From NCBI GenBank assembly GCA_964541595.1, contig CAZIRO010000099.1:1-10766 (forward strand): a DNA stretch of 10,766 nucleotides. The letters run 5' to 3'. The DNA comes from CAZIRO01 sp964541595. GTDB lineage: Bacteria; Acidobacteriota; HRBIN11. Every line of letters starts with the position of its first letter. The stretch's first letter is position 1. A model generated the notes under the pieces. That model saw nothing but the letters and a program-made list of their open reading frames with translations, did no database searches and had not been told where the DNA came from. A program made the position numbers and the translations under genes. Below are positions 1-7,388 of this stretch, piece by piece.

Positions 1-444
1 CCGCAGCGGGTGGCTCCTGCCCCACCCCCACCGCCACCACCCCCACCGCCACCACCGCCCCCACCGCCGCCACCCCCACCCCCGCCGGCGGTTCAACCAC
101 CGCTGGAAGAGATCTACTTCGATTTTGATCGGTACGACATCCGACCGGAAGAAATGCCCAAACTCGATCGGATCGCCGCGTACCTGCTGGAACATCCGGA
201 TACGCGGGTGATCATCGAGGGCCATACCTGCTATATCGGAACTGACGAGTACAATATGGCACTCGGGTGGCACCGCGCGGAGGCGGTCAAGAACTATCTC
301 GTGCAGAAGGGTGTGGACCCGCGACGCATCGAAACCATCAGTTACGGTGAAACGCGTCCGAAGTATGACAACTCCCGTGAAGTCACCCGACGGTTCAACC
401 GTCGGGCATGGTTCGTTTTGCGCGTCGAAAAGCAGCCGCAATAG
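1..444 (+). CDS. OmpA/Pal-family peptidoglycan-binding protein, C-terminal part (5' end outside window)
   Basis: The frame is open from base 1 (Pro-Gln-Arg before the GTG at 10), so this is the 3' part of a longer gene; the GTG is probably internal. A run of 22 prolines (bases 22-87) links an unseen N-terminal part to a complete OmpA-like domain of about 115 residues. Visible family marks are the opening IYFDFD strand, the EGHT loop, TDEYN, an HRAEAV helix carrying the conserved Arg, the ISYGE strand and a closing NRR motif. These domains bind the diaminopimelate stem of peptidoglycan non-covalently from the outer membrane side. The Asp that normally follows GHT, which contacts diaminopimelate, is Cys here (GHTC), so binding may be altered. 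The protein stops soon after NRRAWFVLRV, as usual for Pal/OmpA C-termini. It could be Pal-like or a barrel-linked OmpA; the missing N-terminus decides. Confidence 0.9.
   Translation, partial: PQRVAPAPPPPPPPPPPPPPPPPPPPPPPAVQPPLEEIYFDFDRYDIRPEEMPKLDRIAAYLLEHPDTRVIIEGHTCYIGTDEYNMALGWHRAEAVKNYLVQKGVDPRRIETISYGETRPKYDNSREVTRRFNRRAWFVLRVEKQPQ
22..87 (+). repeat. 22 consecutive proline codons (CCN)n
   Basis: Sixty-six bases of uninterrupted CCA/CCC/CCG codons encode 22 prolines between the unseen N-terminal part and the OmpA-like domain. Codons are mixed rather than one pure trinucleotide, which limits slippage but still makes length variation plausible. Polyproline linkers commonly span the periplasm in envelope proteins; a run this long would normally need EF-P to avoid ribosome stalling (known biology, not seen here). 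Confidence 0.9.
386..406. repeat. 21-bp near-perfect palindrome inside the OmpA-family gene
   Basis: cccgacggtt (386-395) and aaccgtcggg (397-406) are exact reverse complements around a single C. The segment encodes the RRFNRR part of the OmpA-like domain, so repeated Arg codons may explain it by chance. As RNA it could form a strong stem about 40 bases before the stop codon. Confidence 0.6.
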
Positions 445-656
445 CGGTGCAGTGGGCGATTGCGGATTCGCACCGAAAGTACGGTGTGCGTGTGGTGCCC
501 GGGGGGTGGTTGAAATAGACGGTGAGACACCGATGAAGTACGAAGTCCGAGGGACAGGGGCGCAGACTGCGTAACCGCACACGTCGCCGGGGTGTACCCG
601 ATCGTGGGCGGTATCGGTCGCGCACCGGTAATCTAACTTCCCGAGAAGGCACATCG
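445..656. other. Non-coding gap between the OmpA-family gene and the helicase gene
   Basis: No credible gene is visible in these 212 bases. A weak 6-bp inverted repeat (cggtgc 445-450, gcaccg 470-475) directly follows the stop codon, without a T-run. I see no convincing -35/-10 pair. The only clear signal is the ribosome binding site agaagg at about 644-649 ahead of the helicase ATG. Confidence 0.5.
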
Positions 657-3600
657 ATGGTCGACACGGCAACCCCCTGGACGAATCCGGAATGGCGTCG
701 GGCACTGCATGCGTGGTTCCAGACGATTCGCCAGGATCCGGACCGGGCCATCGCGGAACTCGCCGAGTTGTTGACGCTGCATCCAGACGTCCGTTCCGCG
801 CTCCTTATCCGTATGGGCGACCAGTTGTCCCTGCCGTTGATGCAACGGGTGCTGGAAGCGTATCCGGAGTTGCTCCCGGGGGACGCCATTACCTTTGCAT
901 GGGCGTTGGAACACAGTCCGCGGTTGCTGGAAGCCTGGGTGCGGCTGCACACCCTGACGCCGGATCAGGCCTGGCAGATCGTGGAAGCGGCCCAGCACCG
1001 ACGCATCTCCCGTCAGCTTCTGGAGGCCGCTTTTCGGGCCCTGCCGGAGGACTTCCGCACGCTGTACAGCATGCTCTCCGAGGCCGGGCGGCAGCGACTG
1101 ATGGCCTGGAAAGACTGGCTGTTCCGCGTGCATCTGCCGGGTGAACTGCGCACCGCACTTGCGGATTGGCTGGAAGGACGGCCCGTCTGGCATGCGGAGG
1201 CCATCCGACAGTTGCGCCAGTGCATTGACGAGATGGACGATCACGGGGCCAATGTGCTGTGGACGTTGCCCGATCTGATTCGCAAGCTCCTGCATCCGGA
1301 AAGCGTCCCCAGGATCCGCCAGAATGAGGTGCTGTGGATCCTGCACCATACGGCCGCTATTCCGTCCATATGGGTGGAATGGGTCGTGGACACGCTCACC
1401 CGTATGGGGAACCCCATCCTATGGGCGCTCGCCCGCACGCATCCGGATATTGCACCGCACGTTCCCGCCACGCCGTCCCTCAAACGCGGCTGGTACGCGT
1501 TGCGGACGATACTGAAGTTCCTGGACATTCCGCTGGGTCCGTGGACGGAAGCGAAACTGTATGCGCTGCTCTCCGAACTCGGTGTGACCCTGCGTCAGGG
1601 GAAACGACAGACAATGGCGGCCGTCGAGGATCTGGCGGCGGTACTGGAGATGTTGCCGATCCAGCGGTTCGTGCACCGGTTGCAACACTTCTACCACGAA
1701 CAGGAGATCACCCGGGATCGGTCGATTTTGCGTGAACTGTTGCATCGCCGGCTGATCCGTCGCACCGTGGTTCGGGGCATCGTGGAGAGTCGGGTCGACG
1801 ACGCCGAACTGCGGCGGGTGGTCCACCAGATCGTGCGTCAGCGACGCGAGGCCCGGAAGATCGCTCATGCACGTCTGCGTCGTCTGATCGAACAGAACCT
1901 GCGTCCGCCATCACCCCGACCGTTTCAACCGGATGCGTTTCAGGTGGAATCCGTGCAGGCGTTTCTGGCGGGGAAAGACGTCCTGGTCACCGCGCCGACG
2001 GGTTCTGGCAAAACGTGGATCGCGGAACAGGCGATGCAACACATTCTTGAACGTGGGGGACGTGCGTTCTACGCGACACCGTTGCGGGCACTGTCGTATC
2101 AGAAACTGCGGGCGTTTCGGGAAAAGTACGGGTGGGAAAACGTCGGTGTGCTGACCGGAGAGTATCGGGAAAACGCGTCTGCTCCGTTGCTTGTGGGCAC
2201 CACGGAGATCGTGCGTAACCTCTTGCTGGATGAGGTCTTTTTCGATCTGCTGGTGCTGGACGAGGCGCATTATATCGGCGACGTGGAACGCGGCAGTGCA
2301 TGGGAGGAGAGTCTCCTTCTGGCACCGCGCGATACCCGATTGATCCTCCTGTCCGCCACGATCCCGAATGCTGAAGAGGTCGCCACATGGCTGCGCAGTC
2401 TGGACCGTCCGATCGAGGTAATCACGCGCGAGGAGCGCCCGGTTCCGCTCGTGTATCTCACCTGGATGGAGGAGGGTCCGGAACTCGGGCTGCACGCACG
2501 GGGCCGGCATCCGGGACTGCGGGAGATGCTGCGTACGTTGCATCAGTGGCAGATGACTCCAGCGCTCGTATTCGTGGGCCGTCGGGATGATGCAATGGTG
2601 CTCGCGCATGAGGCCACGCGTTTCCTGCCCCGGAAAAAATCCCTGCGCGATCAATTGCCCGAGCATCCGCTCGCCCGTTTACTGGAACGGGGAATCGGGG
2701 TGCACCACGCCGGATTGAGTTACGCCTTCCGGGAAACGGTGGAGTCCCTGATGGAGCAAGGTGCACTCGATTTTATTTTCTGCACTTCGAGCCTGGCGCA
2801 TGGCATCGATGCACCGGTACGAACAACCGTGCTGTATGACGTGTCTCCATTCTGGAGCCGCTCGGAACTGCAACACGCCCTGGGACGCGCGGGTCGACGG
2901 GGGTTTGATCAGGTCGGGTTTGCCGTCATTGCATTGCCCGCCGCGGTCGTCCGTTCTGTCATTCGGGCACTTCGCATGGGACCGCAACCGCTGGCATCCG
3001 CATTCGCACCGCACGACGCGGCGATCGCCGGTCTCGTTGCTCGTTACGGCATCGACGGCACCCTTGCGCTGGCGCAACGCAGCCTGCGTGTGTACCAGGG
3101 TGACCGGAGCGTGCATGCACGGGTCGTCGACGCGATTCGCCGGTTGGTGCGCCTCGGGTTTATGGAACGGGACGGTCGATTGACCGATATGGGGCGGAAT
3201 ATCGTGAAACTCATGCACCCGAACGCCACCGGTGTGGTCCTCGCACTGGAGACCATCCCGCATATCAGTCCGAAAGAAATGGCGCTCATTGCCAGTTTTT
3301 TCAGTAATGAACGGCCGCCGCGGCGTATCCGGAAACAGTTGCGTCACCCGCTCATCCGAACAATGACGGAGATCGCCCGGATGGCCGAACTGGAAGAGAT
3401 CGATCCGCGTGATGGCGCCCGTCGTGCCTGGATCATTCTGCAGTGGATGCAAGGACGGGAAGACGACCTGCGCGAGATGGTGGGAGTCGAAGCCGAGGGT
3501 GACCTGGAACGGCTGCGTATTCAGGTCGTCGAACTGCTGCGCAAGATCGAAAGTCTGCATATCCCGGCCGCCACATTCGCCCTGTCGGTTCTCGATCCCC

Positions 3601-3668
3601 ACTTTGCGATGGAACACCCGGACTGGCGAGGGACTTCAGAAGTTGTGACCACAGAGGTGGAAGAATGA
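657..3668 (+). CDS. Ski2-like DEAH-box superfamily 2 helicase with large uncharacterised N-terminal region
   Basis: A 1003-residue protein whose central part has all core superfamily-2 helicase motifs: Walker A APTGSGKT (446-453), motif Ia TPLRALSYQK (474-483), DEAH box LDEAH (534-538), SAT (566-568), a motif IV region ALVFVGRR (636-643), HHAGL (683-687), TSSLAHGIDAP (710-720) and motif VI QHALGRAGRRG (739-749). HHAGL and the QxxLGRAGRxG form point to the Ski2-like group, which unwinds RNA or DNA using ATP. Residues after about 780 look like a winged-helix/helical tail. Residues 1-420 are rich in Leu, Arg, Trp and predicted helix, and match no domain I recognise; they may form helical repeats. 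The start ATG at 657 is preceded by agaagg about 7 bases upstream. The stop overlaps the next start (ATGA). Substrate is unknown; a role in RNA turnover or DNA repair is possible. Confidence 0.9.
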   Translation: MVDTATPWTNPEWRRALHAWFQTIRQDPDRAIAELAELLTLHPDVRSALLIRMGDQLSLPLMQRVLEAYPELLPGDAITFAWALEHSPRLLEAWVRLHTLTPDQAWQIVEAAQHRRISRQLLEAAFRALPEDFRTLYSMLSEAGRQRLMAWKDWLFRVHLPGELRTALADWLEGRPVWHAEAIRQLRQCIDEMDDHGANVLWTLPDLIRKLLHPESVPRIRQNEVLWILHHTAAIPSIWVEWVVDTLTRMGNPILWALARTHPDIAPHVPATPSLKRGWYALRTILKFLDIPLGPWTEAKLYALLSELGVTLRQGKRQTMAAVEDLAAVLEMLPIQRFVHRLQHFYHEQEITRDRSILRELLHRRLIRRTVVRGIVESRVDDAELRRVVHQIVRQRREARKIAHARLRRLIEQNLRPPSPRPFQPDAFQVESVQAFLAGKDVLVTAPTGSGKTWIAEQAMQHILERGGRAFYATPLRALSYQKLRAFREKYGWENVGVLTGEYRENASAPLLVGTTEIVRNLLLDEVFFDLLVLDEAHYIGDVERGSAWEESLLLAPRDTRLILLSATIPNAEEVATWLRSLDRPIEVITREERPVPLVYLTWMEEGPELGLHARGRHPGLREMLRTLHQWQMTPALVFVGRRDDAMVLAHEATRFLPRKKSLRDQLPEHPLARLLERGIGVHHAGLSYAFRETVESLMEQGALDFIFCTSSLAHGIDAPVRTTVLYDVSPFWSRSELQHALGRAGRRGFDQVGFAVIALPAAVVRSVIRALRMGPQPLASAFAPHDAAIAGLVARYGIDGTLALAQRSLRVYQGDRSVHARVVDAIRRLVRLGFMERDGRLTDMGRNIVKLMHPNATGVVLALETIPHISPKEMALIASFFSNERPPRRIRKQLRHPLIRTMTEIARMAELEEIDPRDGARRAWIILQWMQGREDDLREMVGVEAEGDLERLRIQVVELLRKIESLHIPAATFALSVLDPHFAMEHPDWRGTSEVVTTEVEE

Positions 3669-4237
3669 AACGGTGGCGCGGCGTCTGGATCGGATGGAGT
3701 CTCTGGCTCCTGGGTACGGCAACGGTTGCATCGGCAGCGGGCCGGTTGCACCTGTACGTCGGTGTGGGCGGTGGCGCGTTTTCACTCACCCGTGCGGAGG
3801 TCGCCTCCGATTGGCAAACCACACTGGCCACGACGATTGCACTCGAGTATACGCTGTGGTCCACCGTCGTGGATGTTCGACTGGGGGGCAGTCTGGACGT
3901 GCTCTCCGGACGTGCCACTACCGCCGTTCCCGTTCGGCTGACGGACGCGAGCCAGTACGGTATCGGGGTTTACGTCAAGGGCAAACTGGCACTGGTCTAC
4001 GCCGGCATTGGTTTACAGTCCGTACGGGTCGAGGTCACACCGGGTCCGGTGGCACCCCCCGAAACGGTGCACGGGTTGTTTCCCTTTCAGATCGTGGGAC
4101 TGGAACTGCGGATTGCCCTGGTGTCGCTCGGTCTGGAGTACCAGCATGTGTCCGGTACGTTTTCCGATCTGCTGAACCGCGGGGATCATGTATATCGCCG
4201 GCATCTCGTACGGGCCGTCGCCGGGCTGCACTGGTAA
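3665..4237 (+). CDS. Small secreted protein, probably an outer-membrane beta-barrel
   Basis: A 190-residue protein of no family I can name. Residues 1-24 are a classical signal peptide: MKRWR, then a Trp/Leu-rich hydrophobic core, then an ASA cleavage site near residue 24. The rest is a series of alternating polar/hydrophobic stretches (for example LHLYVGVGGGAF, YGIGVYVKGKLALVYAGIGL, LRIALVSLGLEYQHV) separated by turns, as in eight-stranded outer-membrane barrels. It ends in Trp (VAGLHW), compatible with the aromatic C-terminus that barrel assembly machinery recognises. The ATG overlaps the helicase stop as ATGA, and gaggtgg a few bases before it serves as ribosome binding site, so translation is probably coupled. 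The functional link with a helicase is unclear. A periplasmic beta-sandwich protein is the alternative. Confidence 0.75.
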   Translation: MKRWRGVWIGWSLWLLGTATVASAAGRLHLYVGVGGGAFSLTRAEVASDWQTTLATTIALEYTLWSTVVDVRLGGSLDVLSGRATTAVPVRLTDASQYGIGVYVKGKLALVYAGIGLQSVRVEVTPGPVAPPETVHGLFPFQIVGLELRIALVSLGLEYQHVSGTFSDLLNRGDHVYRRHLVRAVAGLHW

Positions 4238-4272
4238 CATGCGCCCGCACGATACATGTGAGGAATGGTTCG

Positions 4273-5094
4273 ATGCACAATGCCACCGTGGATGACCGGG
4301 TGTTCGAGTGTGTCGCCAACGAGTGGCTCGGTGAAGATATCGTGCTGCTGACGGTGCGGCCGGAGACCGGCGCGTGGCCGGCGGTGGCACCGGGACAGTT
4401 TTTCATGCTCGCTCCACCCGATGGGGACCGTGTGTTTGTGCTCCGGCGCCCGTTCAGTTTGCACGATCTGACACCGCCGCTGGGACGGTTTCTGTTTCGC
4501 CGTCTCGGATACGGCACCCGGCGACTGGCCGATATGGTCCCGGGAACCCGATTGCGCGCGCTCGGACCGCTGGGACGACCGTTTCCGATGCCCCCGGAAC
4601 CGACCGGACCGGTGTTGCTCATCTCCGGCGGACTGGGTATGGCGACAATGTTTATGCTGCATCGGGAACTCGTTCGTCGGGGATATACCGTGCATCACGT
4701 ATACGCGGCCCGAACGGCAACGCATATCGTTCGACTGGACGCGTTGCGGGCTCTGGGCGGGTACGTCTGGCCGGCGACCGATGACGGTTCTATGGGCTGG
4801 GCAGGGCGCATTGACCGTGTGCTCGAACGGCGGCCGGACGCGTTGCAGACGGCCTGGACGGCGATCTACATGTGTGGTCCCACGGTCATGATGCGGGCCT
4901 GTGCCCCGATCGTGCGGCGGTTCTGGTCCTGTCCCGTATGGGTGGCCCTGGAAGTGGTCATGGGGTGCGGGTTCGGCGTGTGTCGCGGATGTGCGATCCC
5001 CCTGCGTGATTCGAATCGATACGCCATGGCGTGTATCGATGGTCCGATCTTTTCCATCGACGAGGTAGACTGGTCATGTCTGCCCCCACCTTGA
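4273..5094 (+). CDS. pyrK: Dihydroorotate dehydrogenase B, electron-transfer subunit PyrK
   Basis: A 273-residue protein that carries FAD and a [2Fe-2S] cluster and passes electrons from PyrD to NAD+ in pyrimidine synthesis. Visible marks: the flavin-binding RRPFSL motif (58-63) of the ferredoxin-reductase fold, GPLG (98-101), a nucleotide-binding glycine stretch ISGGLG (117-122), YMCGP (199-203) near the nicotinamide site, and the PyrK cluster signature CGFGVCRGC plus a distal Cys (C232, C237, C240, C254). The usual APL after the glycine loop is ATM here, a mild deviation. The frame stays open far upstream across the preceding gene, but the ATG at 4273 has gtgagga 8 bases before it and starts family-like sequence, so I chose it. 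The end overlaps pyrD by 19 bases. Length and neighbour support the call strongly. Confidence 0.93.
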   Translation: MHNATVDDRVFECVANEWLGEDIVLLTVRPETGAWPAVAPGQFFMLAPPDGDRVFVLRRPFSLHDLTPPLGRFLFRRLGYGTRRLADMVPGTRLRALGPLGRPFPMPPEPTGPVLLISGGLGMATMFMLHRELVRRGYTVHHVYAARTATHIVRLDALRALGGYVWPATDDGSMGWAGRIDRVLERRPDALQTAWTAIYMCGPTVMMRACAPIVRRFWSCPVWVALEVVMGCGFGVCRGCAIPLRDSNRYAMACIDGPIFSIDEVDWSCLPPP

Positions 5095-6014
5095 GCGTCC
5101 GTGTGGGTCCGTTACGTTTGCGCAACCCGATCCTGCTCGCCAGCGGAACGTGTGGGTACGGACTGGAGATGACCCCCTGGGTGGCATTGCATGCCATCGG
5201 CGGGATCGTCACGAAGAGTCTTTCGCCGCAACCGCGTCCCGGTGCGCCTCCTCCGCGGATTGCTGAATTGCCTACGGGAATGCTGAACGCCATTGGTCTG
5301 GAAAATATCGGGTTGACCGCGTTCCTGGAAGAGAAACTCCCGGAACTGAGACGTCTCGGTGCCACGGTCATTGTGAGTATCTTTGCAGAAACAGAAGACG
5401 CGTTCGCCCGGATGGTGGAACAACTGAATGCGTGTGAGGGCGTGCATGCGATCGAATTGAACATTTCCTGTCCGAATGTCAAAGAAGGTGGCATGGAGTT
5501 CGGGGTGTCTCCCCGGCTGACCGAACGGTTGTTGCGCACCCTGCGTCCGCTGACCCGCCTTCCGTTGATCGCAAAGTTGACACCCAACGATACGAATATC
5601 TTCGATGTCGGCGCCGCTGCACTGGCCGGTGGTGCCGATGTCCTTTCCCTGGTAAACACCTTTCTCGGCATGAGCATCGACGTCCACCGTCAGCGTCCCC
5701 GCCTGTCCACCCGGGTCGGCGGATACTCCGGACCCGGGATCAAACCGATCGCCCTGCGGATGGTGTACGAGATGGTCCGTCGCACTGCGGCGCCGGTGAT
5801 CGCCATTGGCGGGATTCGAACTGTGGAGGACGTGCTGGAGTACCTCTTTGTGGGTGCACGGGCCGTGCAGATCGGCACGGCCAATTTCGTGGAACCGTCT
5901 GTTTCGATGCGATTGATCCGTGAACTGGAAACATTTCTGGCCCAACGGGACATCCATTCCGTTGACGAATGGATCGGACGGATCTTCCGAATGGAATCCT
6001 GCGATCAGCATTGA
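5076..6014 (+). CDS. pyrD: Dihydroorotate dehydrogenase B (NAD+-linked), catalytic subunit PyrD
   Basis: A 312-residue class 1B dihydroorotate dehydrogenase, a cytosolic FMN-binding TIM barrel that oxidises dihydroorotate to orotate, the fourth step of de novo UMP synthesis. Visible marks: NPILLASGTCGYG near the N-terminus, TKS (46-48), the active-site loop NISCPNVKEGG with the catalytic base Cys132, AKLTPNDTNI (166-175), SGPGIKPIALRMVYE (218-232), and the FMN-phosphate loops IGGIRT (244-249) and GTANF (267-271). A Cys rather than Ser base fits class 1 enzymes. The start at 5076 is preferred over an in-frame ATG at 5031 because gaggt lies 9 bases before it and the family-like sequence begins there. 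It overlaps pyrK by 19 bases, the usual pyrK-pyrD pairing of the heterotetrameric enzyme. Confidence 0.95.
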   Translation: MSAPTLSVRVGPLRLRNPILLASGTCGYGLEMTPWVALHAIGGIVTKSLSPQPRPGAPPPRIAELPTGMLNAIGLENIGLTAFLEEKLPELRRLGATVIVSIFAETEDAFARMVEQLNACEGVHAIELNISCPNVKEGGMEFGVSPRLTERLLRTLRPLTRLPLIAKLTPNDTNIFDVGAAALAGGADVLSLVNTFLGMSIDVHRQRPRLSTRVGGYSGPGIKPIALRMVYEMVRRTAAPVIAIGGIRTVEDVLEYLFVGARAVQIGTANFVEPSVSMRLIRELETFLAQRDIHSVDEWIGRIFRMESCDQH

Positions 6015-6018
6015 ATCC

Positions 6019-7044
6019 ATGATGCGCTACCGGATACGCACATCGCGTCTGCGTACATTCGCCCGTGCCATCGACCGTTTCGCATTCCGCCATGGGTTTA
6101 AACCTACCGGCATGCAGGGGTATCGGTTTGCCGCCGTAATGCGCACCGCTGTGGTCCTCGGCGGCGGAATGTTCATCGCGATCGGCTGGCTGGACCTCTC
6201 CTGGGCGGTGTATATCCCACTGGCGTGTTTCGTTATCGGCTGGAGCCTGTTCGTCTGGTGGATCAGTCCGCGTGCGGGGATCTGGTTGGATGGCCTCGAT
6301 CTGGTGATCGACAGTTCGCTCATTGCGCTGGTGATCCGCTGGACCGGAGGACCGAACAGCCCGGCAGTCACGCTCGTGTATCTGATGTTGATGGGATTGT
6401 ACGGTACGAATGTGCGTCACTGGACGTGGAAAAGTGCTACTCTGTTCAGCCTGGCGGGATGGATCCCCCTCGTGTGCGGCGTGTGGGGATTTCCAGGTGC
6501 CGGACGTTTTCTCGGATTGCATACGTTCGGGATCGTGTTGTTCAATCTGCTGGGATACATTCTGTTTGCGGAGCTGGCACGTCGGGAATCCGACCCGCTG
6601 ACCCAGGTGTGGAATCGGCGGTATGGTCTGGAGATCCTGGAAACCTGGCTGCTGAGTGGGAAATCGTTTTATCTCGCGTTTCTGGATCTGGACGGATTTA
6701 AAGCGATCAATGACCGGCTGGGACATCGCGTCGGAGACGAAGTGCTGCAGGCGGTTGCCGGGCGATTGCGCCACGCGTTTCGTGCTGGCGACATCATCAT
6801 CCGTTACGGGGGTGACGAGTTTCTCATTGCGAGTACGTATTCCGACCTGGAGTCCCGGATTCAGCGGCTCTTTCGGGATCCGATTCACACTTCCGCGGGT
6901 TCGGTGGTCCTGGGATGTACTATCGGTGTTGTGCGCAGGGAGGCGGGAGAGGATCTGGAACAGCTGTTGAAACGTGCGGACAGTGCAATGTACGGGAAGA
7001 AGAATGAGGAAAAGAACCGAAACCGCACTACGGGGAAGGGGTGA
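6019..7044 (+). CDS. Membrane-bound GGDEF diguanylate cyclase
   Basis: A 341-residue protein that should make cyclic di-GMP from two GTP. Residues about 36-187 hold roughly six hydrophobic segments with no recognised sensor domain, so the N-terminus is a membrane module of unknown input. The C-terminal catalytic domain starts at DPLTQVWNRR (192-201), has the DLDGFKAIND metal/GTP region (223-232), GHxxGDE (236-241), and an intact active site GGDEF (264-268). An inhibitory I-site RxxD (R255-D258, RAGD) sits at the standard place, implying product feedback. The start is uncertain: ATG at 6019 or 6022 follows the pyrD stop by 4 bases without a clear ribosome binding site, suggesting coupling to pyrD translation. 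The tail is a basic, low-complexity stretch. Linkage to a pyrimidine operon is unusual; simple read-through is the conservative explanation. Confidence 0.92.
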   Translation: MMRYRIRTSRLRTFARAIDRFAFRHGFKPTGMQGYRFAAVMRTAVVLGGGMFIAIGWLDLSWAVYIPLACFVIGWSLFVWWISPRAGIWLDGLDLVIDSSLIALVIRWTGGPNSPAVTLVYLMLMGLYGTNVRHWTWKSATLFSLAGWIPLVCGVWGFPGAGRFLGLHTFGIVLFNLLGYILFAELARRESDPLTQVWNRRYGLEILETWLLSGKSFYLAFLDLDGFKAINDRLGHRVGDEVLQAVAGRLRHAFRAGDIIIRYGGDEFLIASTYSDLESRIQRLFRDPIHTSAGSVVLGCTIGVVRREAGEDLEQLLKRADSAMYGKKNEEKNRNRTTGKG

Positions 7045-7120
7045 AAAACGGAAAGGGACGGAAGATCGATGTGGGGTTGCGCATATCGGACTGGTGCGGA
7101 AGACGAGGGCAGGTGAGAAT

Positions 7121-7156
7121 GCGGTCGGGCGGGGGATGAACACGATGCCCGACCGC
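7121..7156. terminator. Perfect 10-bp stem between convergent genes, possible bidirectional terminator
   Basis: gcggtcgggc (7121-7130) and gcccgaccgc (7147-7156) are exact reverse complements with a 16-base loop. It lies between the ends of the convergent GGDEF and CDGSH genes, 14 bases beyond the CDGSH stop, where a terminator is expected. No T-run follows on either strand, so it is not a textbook intrinsic terminator; it may act as a pause or RNA-end-protecting stem. Confidence 0.55.
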
Positions 7157-7169
7157 GCGGAGAGCGGGG

Positions 7170-7388
7170 TTACGATATGGGGTCCAGTTCGGCCCCGGGG
7201 TCCTGAAATCCCACCTGTCCGTGGCTTCCGTCACAGAAGGGTTTGTTCCGGGAGGCCCCGCAACGACACAGGGCGATCCGCTCCTGGTCGATCACCTGTT
7301 CCTGATCCCCCCGTTTCAGGCGCAATCGACGTTCCAGTTCGAGGACAACGGGACCGTTGGGCAATGCGACGATCTTTTTCACGGCCAT
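7170..7388 (-). CDS. CDGSH-type iron-sulfur protein
   Basis: A 72-residue single-domain CDGSH protein. The signature CxCx2Sx3PxCDGSH is intact (CRCGASRNKPFCDGSH): ligands Cys41, Cys43, Cys52 and His56 bind a [2Fe-2S] cluster in the 3-Cys/1-His manner of mitoNEET-like proteins. The preceding NGPVVLE strand and the GF following the motif also fit small bacterial members. The frame extends 33 codons upstream, but the ATG at 7388 has GGAGG (reverse strand, 7401-7397) 8 bases before it and family-like sequence begins there. No signal peptide or membrane segment, so it is cytosolic. Its role is unknown; redox sensing or cluster transfer are the usual proposals. It faces the GGDEF gene and lies 202 bases downstream of the tlpA-like gene in the same direction, with an AT-rich patch in front suggesting its own promoter. 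Confidence 0.92.
   Translation of the reverse strand: MAVKKIVALPNGPVVLELERRLRLKRGDQEQVIDQERIALCRCGASRNKPFCDGSHGQVGFQDPGAELDPIS

Noticed and set aside
22..87. CCN run considered as a tandem-repeat or CRISPR-like array
   Set aside because: It stays in frame as pure proline codons joined to a clear OmpA-like domain, with no spacer pattern.
445..475. cggtgc/gcaccg repeat as terminator of the OmpA-family gene
   Set aside because: Only six pairs with a 19-base loop and no T-run; too weak to call.
2679..3617. Minus-strand open frame of 312 codons opposite the helicase
   Set aside because: No recognisable motif, unnatural composition, and fully antisense to conserved helicase motifs V-VI.
3673..4272. 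Upstream extension of the pyrK frame through the whole preceding gene
   Set aside because: The translation before 4273 is Arg/Gly-rich noise overlapping the secreted-protein gene. The ATG at 4273 has a proper ribosome binding site and begins PyrK-like sequence.
5031..5075. Earlier in-frame ATG for pyrD
   Set aside because: The extra 15 residues are the shifted reading of the PyrK C-terminus and do not look like the PyrD family; the ATG at 5076 has gaggt in front.
5740..7143. Long minus-strand open frame (467 codons) opposite pyrD and the GGDEF gene
   Set aside because: It lies antisense to two confidently identified genes, is rich in Arg, Pro, His and Gln with no domain, and has no ribosome binding site. 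It is a shadow of GC-rich coding sequence.
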